Positions 62,504 to 64,000 of a stretch of DNA of 64,000 nucleotides are shown one piece after another (within the stretch, counting starts at the first letter, position 1; every line of letters begins with the position of its first letter). This stretch comes from Microvirga antarctica (lineage in GTDB: Bacteria > Pseudomonadota > Alphaproteobacteria > Rhizobiales > Beijerinckiaceae). The translations under genes and the position numbers were made by a program. The notes beneath the pieces are model-generated. The model was not told the origin of the DNA. It saw only the letters and a program-made list of their open reading frames with translations, and did no database searches. The DNA lies in NCBI RefSeq assembly GCF_017921815.1, contig NZ_JAGEMM010000006.1, positions 1 to 64,000 of the forward strand, in the 5' to 3' direction.

Positions 62504-63293
62504 CAGGGCCGGTTGGACGGAAGGCGGAGGTGTCAGCCTCCGCTTTCGCATCAGCGGTGAAGGCTCGAAGAGCCTGATCCTGTTCCACGGCCTGACCGGC
62601 ACGCTGGAGACGTGGGATCCGCTGATTCCCACGCTGTCATCGGGTTTTCGCATTCTGCGCGCAGACCAGCGCGGCGCAGGCCAGTCGGAGAAGGTCCGCC
62701 AACCCTATACGCTGGCGGACCTTGTGCATGACGCCGAGCAGGTGATCGAAGCGGCGGGGTTGGCACCGCCCTATTATGTCGGCGGCATCGCGTCCGGCAC
62801 GGCGATCGCGTTGGCTTATGCCGACCGTCGACCGGATGCGGTCGCTGCTTTGGCGCTCTGCGCGCCAGCCTTAAGGACAGAGGCGACCCGTGTGCGGGCT
62901 ATGATGGAGAGATCGGAGCGCGCCGCCAGAGACGGAATGCGGGCAATCGCAGACGAGACGATCGCTCGCTCGTATCCAGCCCACATGGCTCACGACCAGG
63001 ACGGCTATCGCGCCTACCGGTCAAGCTTTCTGGCGATTGACCCTGTCGCCTACGGACACGCCAATCGCGTGCTCAGCGCGGTTGATCTCGAGGGTGCAAT
63101 GGCTTCCCTTCCTCAGCCTGTTCTGTTGATCGCCGGCGCGCATGACCTCCTTCGCCCACCCGATGCGGTGCGCCCGCTCCAGGCGGCATTTCGCCATGGC
63201 GAGATGATTACCCTTGCGACCTGCCATCAGATGGCTCTCCACGCGCCGGAGGCTGTCGCAAATGCCATGCTGACGTTCTTTCACCGGCATTGA
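62493..63293 (+). CDS. Second alpha/beta-hydrolase-fold protein, also lacking the Ser nucleophile
   Basis: A 266-residue alpha/beta-hydrolase-fold protein: ILFHGLTGTLETWDPLIP (oxyanion loop), RADQRGAGQSEK, and an elbow reading YVGGIASGTAIALAYA. Aligned with the usual VGHSMGGAIALAYA, A100 falls at the nucleophile position; S101 is next to it but out of register. D218 (GAHDLL) and H245 remain. It overlaps the upstream homologue's stop by 11 bases, so the two are translated together and may form a heteromer. A TTG one codon earlier is also possible. Confidence 0.88.
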   Translation: MPADRAGWTEGGGVSLRFRISGEGSKSLILFHGLTGTLETWDPLIPTLSSGFRILRADQRGAGQSEKVRQPYTLADLVHDAEQVIEAAGLAPPYYVGGIASGTAIALAYADRRPDAVAALALCAPALRTEATRVRAMMERSERAARDGMRAIADETIARSYPAHMAHDQDGYRAYRSSFLAIDPVAYGHANRVLSAVDLEGAMASLPQPVLLIAGAHDLLRPPDAVRPLQAAFRHGEMITLATCHQMALHAPEAVANAMLTFFHRH

Positions 63294-63329
63294 TGCCGGA
63301 ACCTATCCTCTTGCCTCCGGAGATTGTCC

Positions 63330-64000
63330 ATGTCCGCCCCGACACCTTTTTGCCTTCGACAATCGGAGGGCGTCGCCCGCATCGATCTTGGACGGCCTGA
63401 GGAGGGCAATGCGCTCACCCGCCAGATGATGGTTCAGCTTGCCGACCAGATCGGCGCGCTGAGCGACGATTCGAGCGTTCACGTCATCGCCATCGAGGGA
63501 AAGGGCCCGATGTTCTGTCGCGGCCGCGACGGTCGCGGCGAATCGGCGGGCGACATGACCGCCTATGACATGCGCACGAAACTGTTTCAGCCGGTTCTCG
63601 ACACCTATGCGGCGATTGCGGCCGCAACGGTTCCTGTTGTTGCTCTTGTTCATGGTCCGGCTATCGGCTTTGGAGCGGCGCTCGCGAGCGCCTGTGACGT
63701 CACGCTCGCCGCCGAGACCGCGACCTTCGCCTTTCCGGAGATCGCGCACGGCATTCCGCCCACCTTGGCGATGTCGGGCGTGTTCGGAAAAATTTCTCCA
63801 AAGGCACTTTCATACCTGATCTATTCCGGCCGCACAGTCGACGCGCGCGAGGCTGTTGCCATCGGAATTGCCAGCCAGCGTTTCCCCGACGAGACATTCG
63901 AGGCGTCGTCCGATGCCTTTCTGGCGGACCTTGCGGCCAAGAGCCGTCCCATCCTGGAAACGATCAAGCGGTTCGATACCGCCGCCAAGGACCTCGGCCC
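63330..64000 (+). CDS. Enoyl-CoA hydratase/isomerase (crotonase) family protein, cut by the window end
   Basis: The first 223 residues of a crotonase. Oxyanion-hole segments are MFCRGRDGRGES (about 61-72) and HGPAIGFGAALASACD (108-123). Of the two usual catalytic Glu, the first is replaced by A117 and the second is kept as E137 (FAFPEIAHG). One Glu is enough for isomerase, thioesterase or other crotonase activities. It follows the two hydrolase-fold genes by 36 bases, so CoA-ester chemistry is expected in this operon. The C-terminus lies outside the window. Confidence 0.88.
   Translation, partial: MSAPTPFCLRQSEGVARIDLGRPEEGNALTRQMMVQLADQIGALSDDSSVHVIAIEGKGPMFCRGRDGRGESAGDMTAYDMRTKLFQPVLDTYAAIAAATVPVVALVHGPAIGFGAALASACDVTLAAETATFAFPEIAHGIPPTLAMSGVFGKISPKALSYLIYSGRTVDAREAVAIGIASQRFPDETFEASSDAFLADLAAKSRPILETIKRFDTAAKDLG

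Overview
The window is high-GC DNA with Gram-negative gene content and small intergenic gaps. The content (several tripartite tricarboxylate transporters, MmgE/PrpD and isocitrate-lyase-type enzymes, a classical autotransporter, matA/matB malonate genes, FCD-type GntR and LysR regulators) suggests an alphaproteobacterium, most likely of the Hyphomicrobiales (rhizobial, Bosea or Methylobacterium-like relatives). This is an inference from gene families; no rRNA or tRNA gene was seen.

Layout. 1-13 kb is a patchwork: a truncated serine-recombinase fragment at the left edge, a 1432-residue autotransporter, a ferric-reductase-like membrane protein with a Tat-exported intradiol-dioxygenase-fold protein, a membrane-anchored class III cyclase, and a redox cassette (PRISE-type reductase, zinc alcohol dehydrogenase, aldo/keto reductase, cupin).

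13.3-34.3 kb is a dense catabolic island. It encodes a TctCBA transporter, an AtuA-family/DUF4387 pair, four MmgE/PrpD dehydratase-family proteins, a TcuA-like tricarballylate dehydrogenase, two isocitrate/methylisocitrate-lyase-family enzymes, an iron/spermidine-type ABC importer with a TauE/SafE exporter, an ornithine-cyclodeaminase-family enzyme and a GntR/FCD regulator. Four near-identical 15-bp inverted repeats (consensus TGTCRACNGTYGACA) lie at the leading promoters of all these operons, so the island looks like one regulon of the encoded GntR protein. The substrate is probably a branched or tricarboxylic acid, handled by dehydration, oxidation and retro-aldol cleavage.

34.3-47.7 kb is mixed: a split chromate transporter, a creatinase-like M24 protein, an old yellow enzyme, secreted small proteins (one with an internal duplication), YciI, DUF1254, a MarR regulator divergent from two VOC proteins and a GST, and a large exported arylsulfatase.

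47.7-64 kb is a second acid-catabolism island. A ten-gene minus-strand run (carboxymuconolactone-decarboxylase-like protein, MBL hydrolase, LeuC/LeuD-like hydratase, a divergent isocitrate-lyase-family enzyme, a cobalamin-binding-like protein, a small CxxC protein, an AbrB-family membrane protein, malonyl-CoA decarboxylase MatA and malonyl-CoA synthetase MatB) is divergent from a LysR regulator. LysR is followed by TctB, TctA and TctC, two alpha/beta-hydrolase-fold proteins that both carry Ala where the catalytic Ser should be, and a crotonase cut by the window end. The combination suggests uptake of a carboxylic acid, hydration, C-C cleavage and malonate metabolism.
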